The notes under the pieces are model-generated. The model was not told the DNA's origin. It searched no databases and saw only the letters and a program-made list of their open reading frames with translations. Position numbers and translations under genes: made by a program. A DNA stretch of 64,000 nucleotides, taken from Ilyomonas sp965247435 (GTDB taxonomy: Bacteria; Bacteroidota; Bacteroidia; Chitinophagales; Chitinophagaceae). Location: contig OZ252019.1 in the NCBI GenBank assembly GCA_965247435.1, positions 496,001-560,000 on the forward strand, written 5' to 3'. Every line of letters begins with the position of its first letter. Position 1 is the first letter of the stretch. This document shows, in pieces, positions 61,907 through 64,000 of this stretch.

Positions 61907-63592
61907 TTAAATGTTCCCCTTTTTCATTTCCTCAACGGCAAATTTTGCAGCCCTTGCCGTCATTGCCATATAAGTAAGCGAAGGATTTACACAGTTGGCA
62001 CTCGTCATAAATGCGCCATCCGTTACAAAAACATTGGGTGCATCCCATACCTGGTTGTTTTTGTTAACCACAGATGTCTTTGGGTCTTTACCCATGCGCG
62101 CCGTACCCATTTCGTGGATGCCGCGGCCAAGCACAGCATCATGGTCGTAACCATGTACGTCTTTTACACCCATTGCGGTAAGCATTTCTTTTGCATCGTT
62201 CTGAATATCCTTGCGCATTTTCAGCTCATTATCTTTCAGCTCTACATCAAATGAAAGCACGTTGAGTCCCCACTTATCTTTTTTACTTTTATCGAGTGTC
62301 ACTTTGTTATCGTGGTAGGGCAGGGTTTCTCCAAAGCCGCCCAGGCCCATCGTCCATACACCCGGCTCGGTCAGCGCATCTTTGTAAGCGCCGCCAATCT
62401 GCATTTCCGGTATATCTCTGCTCCAGCCCTGGCGGCTGGCGCCACCCTGGTAGCCAAAGCCGCGCAGGTAATCGCGCTTATCGCCGAATAAATTACGGAA
62501 TTGCGGAACGTACACGCCGTTTGCGCGACGCCCGTAATAATACTTGTCTTCATAACCGGTTACAGTACCGCTCGCACCTACGTTTAAGTGGTGGTCCATT
62601 ACATTATGTCCAAGCTCACCGCTGCTGCTGCCAAGGCCATCGGGCCATACATCCGTAGCAGAGTTCATCAGCACCCAGGCGCTGTTAAGGGAAGACGCAT
62701 TTAAGAAAACGATCTTAGAGTTATAGACATACGTCTTATTGGTTTGCGCATCCAAAACCTCTACGCCGGTTGCCCGCTTCTTGTCTTTGTCGTATAAAAT
62801 TTTGGTTACGATAGCCCATGGGCGCACTGTAAGATTTTTGGTTTTCATAGCAGCCGGCAGCGTAGAAGACTGCGTGCTGAAGTAAGCGCCAAACGGACAA
62901 CCCAGCCAGCATTTATTTCTATACTGACAATTGGTGCGGCCCTGGTCGGGCAGTGCCTCTGTTATGTTAGCGGTGCGGCCGATAAACATGGCGCGCTGGC
63001 CTTTGTAATACTCCTTCAGGCGGGGCGCTAAATCTTTTTCTACCACGTTTAAATCCATAGCCGGCATAAACTGCCCATCCGGCAGTTGGGGCATATTTTC
63101 TTTGGAGCCGCTTACGCCGATAAATTTTTCTACGTAATCGTACCAGGGAGCTACTTCTGCATAGCGTATAGGCCAGTCAATAGCAATACCATCCTTGGCA
63201 TTTGCTTCAAAGGAGTGGTCGCTCCAGCGGTAACTCTGCCGGCCCCACATCAGCGAGCGGCCACCCAGATGATAACCCCGAAACCAGTCGAAGCGCTTTA
63301 CTTCGGTATAAGGACTTTCCTTTTCATCTACCCAGTAATCAAGATTGGTTTCATTAAGCGGGTAATCCCGGTTAAGCACCGGATAATCCTTGATCATCTG
63401 TTGTGTTTTGCTGCCACGATGGGGGAATTGCCACGGATCTTTGCTTGCATTCACATAGTCTTTTATATGGTCAATATTGCGGCCGCGCTCCAGCATCAGC
63501 ACTTTCAATCCTCTTTCTGTAAGCTCTTTGGCGGCCCATCCGCCGCTGATGCCCGAGCCTATCACGATTGCATCAAAAACATTCTCAGCCAT
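61907..63592 (-). CDS. GMC-family FAD-dependent sugar/alcohol dehydrogenase (copy 2)
   Basis: 561 residues with the same architecture as copy 1: FAD site DAIVIGSGISGGWAAKELTERG, Cys cluster CQYRNKCWLGCPFGA, FAD loop RSLMWGRQSYRWSDHSF, and C-terminal active-site residues His (GIHEMGTARMG) and Asn (NCVNPSLTYMAM). No signal peptide of its own. It lies between the TIM barrel gene (80 bases upstream) and copy 1 (101 bases downstream). Two catalytic subunits but only one small subunit are encoded here. Substrate is a sugar or sugar derivative by family and context (inference). Confidence 0.92.
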   Translation of the reverse strand: MAENVFDAIVIGSGISGGWAAKELTERGLKVLMLERGRNIDHIKDYVNASKDPWQFPHRGSKTQQMIKDYPVLNRDYPLNETNLDYWVDEKESPYTEVKRFDWFRGYHLGGRSLMWGRQSYRWSDHSFEANAKDGIAIDWPIRYAEVAPWYDYVEKFIGVSGSKENMPQLPDGQFMPAMDLNVVEKDLAPRLKEYYKGQRAMFIGRTANITEALPDQGRTNCQYRNKCWLGCPFGAYFSTQSSTLPAAMKTKNLTVRPWAIVTKILYDKDKKRATGVEVLDAQTNKTYVYNSKIVFLNASSLNSAWVLMNSATDVWPDGLGSSSGELGHNVMDHHLNVGASGTVTGYEDKYYYGRRANGVYVPQFRNLFGDKRDYLRGFGYQGGASRQGWSRDIPEMQIGGAYKDALTEPGVWTMGLGGFGETLPYHDNKVTLDKSKKDKWGLNVLSFDVELKDNELKMRKDIQNDAKEMLTAMGVKDVHGYDHDAVLGRGIHEMGTARMGKDPKTSVVNKNNQVWDAPNVFVTDGAFMTSANCVNPSLTYMAMTARAAKFAVEEMKKGNI

Positions 63593-63672
63593 GGTTCTTA
63601 TTTATTATTTGAATTAGAATATGCCTTATTTGTAAATTCAGGCAGTAGCCTGCTGCCAGCCATCGGCTATTG

Positions 63673-64000
63673 CTAAACGTCGCAAATCTGAACACAATTG
63701 CGCAGCGATGCAAGCTTGTCTTTTTTTAACGGTATAAATTCCTGTGCCACATAGCCCTGGTAGCCGGTAGCCAGTATCGCTTTCATTACCGCCGGGTAAA
63801 ATAATTCCTGTGTTTCATCTATTTCATTTCTGCCGGGTATGCCGCCGGTATGGTAATGCGTAAAATACTGGTGCTTGTCGCGGATAGTCCTTATCACATC
63901 GCCTTCGTCAATCTGCATGTGATAAATATCATACAATAGCTTAAAATTGTCGGAGCCAACGCGCCTGCACAGCTCGGTACCCCACTTGCTGTTGTCGCAC
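63673..64000 (-). CDS. TIM-barrel sugar isomerase/epimerase (hydroxypyruvate isomerase-like), 5' end outside window
   Basis: The frame stays open to the right edge, so the N-terminal part is missing. The visible 108 residues begin CDNSKWGTELCRRVGSDNFK and continue LLYDIYHMQIDEGDVI, then HYHTGGIPGRNEID and GYQGYVAQEFIP, the C-terminal half of the xylose-isomerase-like TIM barrel (AP endonuclease 2 family). The ligands of the metal site (Asp-x-x-His in DIYHMQ, His in HYHTGG, Glu in AQEF) are present. Such genes accompany GMC and Gfo/Idh/MocA sugar-oxidising systems. Confidence 0.85.
   Translation of the reverse strand, partial: CDNSKWGTELCRRVGSDNFKLLYDIYHMQIDEGDVIRTIRDKHQYFTHYHTGGIPGRNEIDETQELFYPAVMKAILATGYQGYVAQEFIPLKKDKLASLRNCVQICDV

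Overview
The window reads as chromosome of a Bacteroidota bacterium, most likely Chitinophagaceae-like. Evidence: a GldE-type protein, type IX secretion (T9SS) C-terminal sorting domains on two large proteases, an IPExxxVDY-family protein, a TonB-dependent receptor, several small lipoproteins, and repeated TAnnTTTG promoter elements typical of Bacteroidota sigma factors. The species cannot be named from the sequence alone. No rRNA, CRISPR array, prophage or intact insertion sequence is visible.

Layout. 1-5200: end of an M23 peptidase, an aldo/keto reductase, gldE, tatC, and a 5'-nucleotidase C-terminal-domain protein. 5570-7730: dnaA, then a tRNA cluster (Ser-GCU, a decayed tRNA-Pro-like copy, Pro-UGG) and a GIY-YIG protein. 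8200-15500: secreted proteases (M57 lipoprotein, S8-like T9SS cargo), an MmcQ/YjbR protein, rnz, dapA, tiny ORFs. 15870-24900: trehalase broken by one in-frame TGA, an M4 thermolysin-like T9SS protease, Hsp20, and a trehalose synthase-maltokinase fusion. 25000-25730: a decayed PIN-toxin/antitoxin locus flanked by inverted repeats. 25980-31750: pcrA/uvrD, pruA and an Rpn-family nuclease with a GKIE repeat tail. 31820-34500: a three-gene operon (Gfo/Idh/MocA oxidoreductase, cytochrome c, DUF1080 hydrolase). 34730-45170: pdhB, TonB receptor, TPR protein, nucleoside transporter, flippase, two lipoproteins and an RNA m5C methyltransferase. 45240-49950: odhA and odhB with a HEPN-gene remnant between them. 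50230-58620: rpsT, queA, a 2-hydroxyacid dehydrogenase, a GH2 beta-galactosidase and two glycosyltransferases. 58790-64000: an IPExxxVDY protein, then an operon of a gluconate-dehydrogenase-subunit-3-like protein, two GMC oxidoreductases and a sugar-isomerase-like TIM barrel that runs off the end.

Themes. Carbohydrate handling dominates. Trehalose is represented by trehalase and TreS. Oxidative sugar chemistry is represented by GMC dehydrogenases with a small subunit, cytochrome c, Gfo/Idh/MocA, DUF1080 and the TIM barrel. The last set is the gene complement expected for 3-keto-glycoside formation and cleavage (inference). Central metabolism (pdhB, odhAB, pruA, dapA) and housekeeping genes (dnaA, rpsT, queA, rnz, tatC) fill the rest.

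The least ordinary signals are small: the tRNA-like relic with a UCA anticodon, the single TGA in trehalase, relics of two different toxin families (PIN and HEPN) whose frameshifts all lie in A-runs, active-site substitutions in the S8 protease and the maltokinase half of TreS, and a 42-bp perfect palindrome behind queA. I did not find a clearly new multi-gene system.
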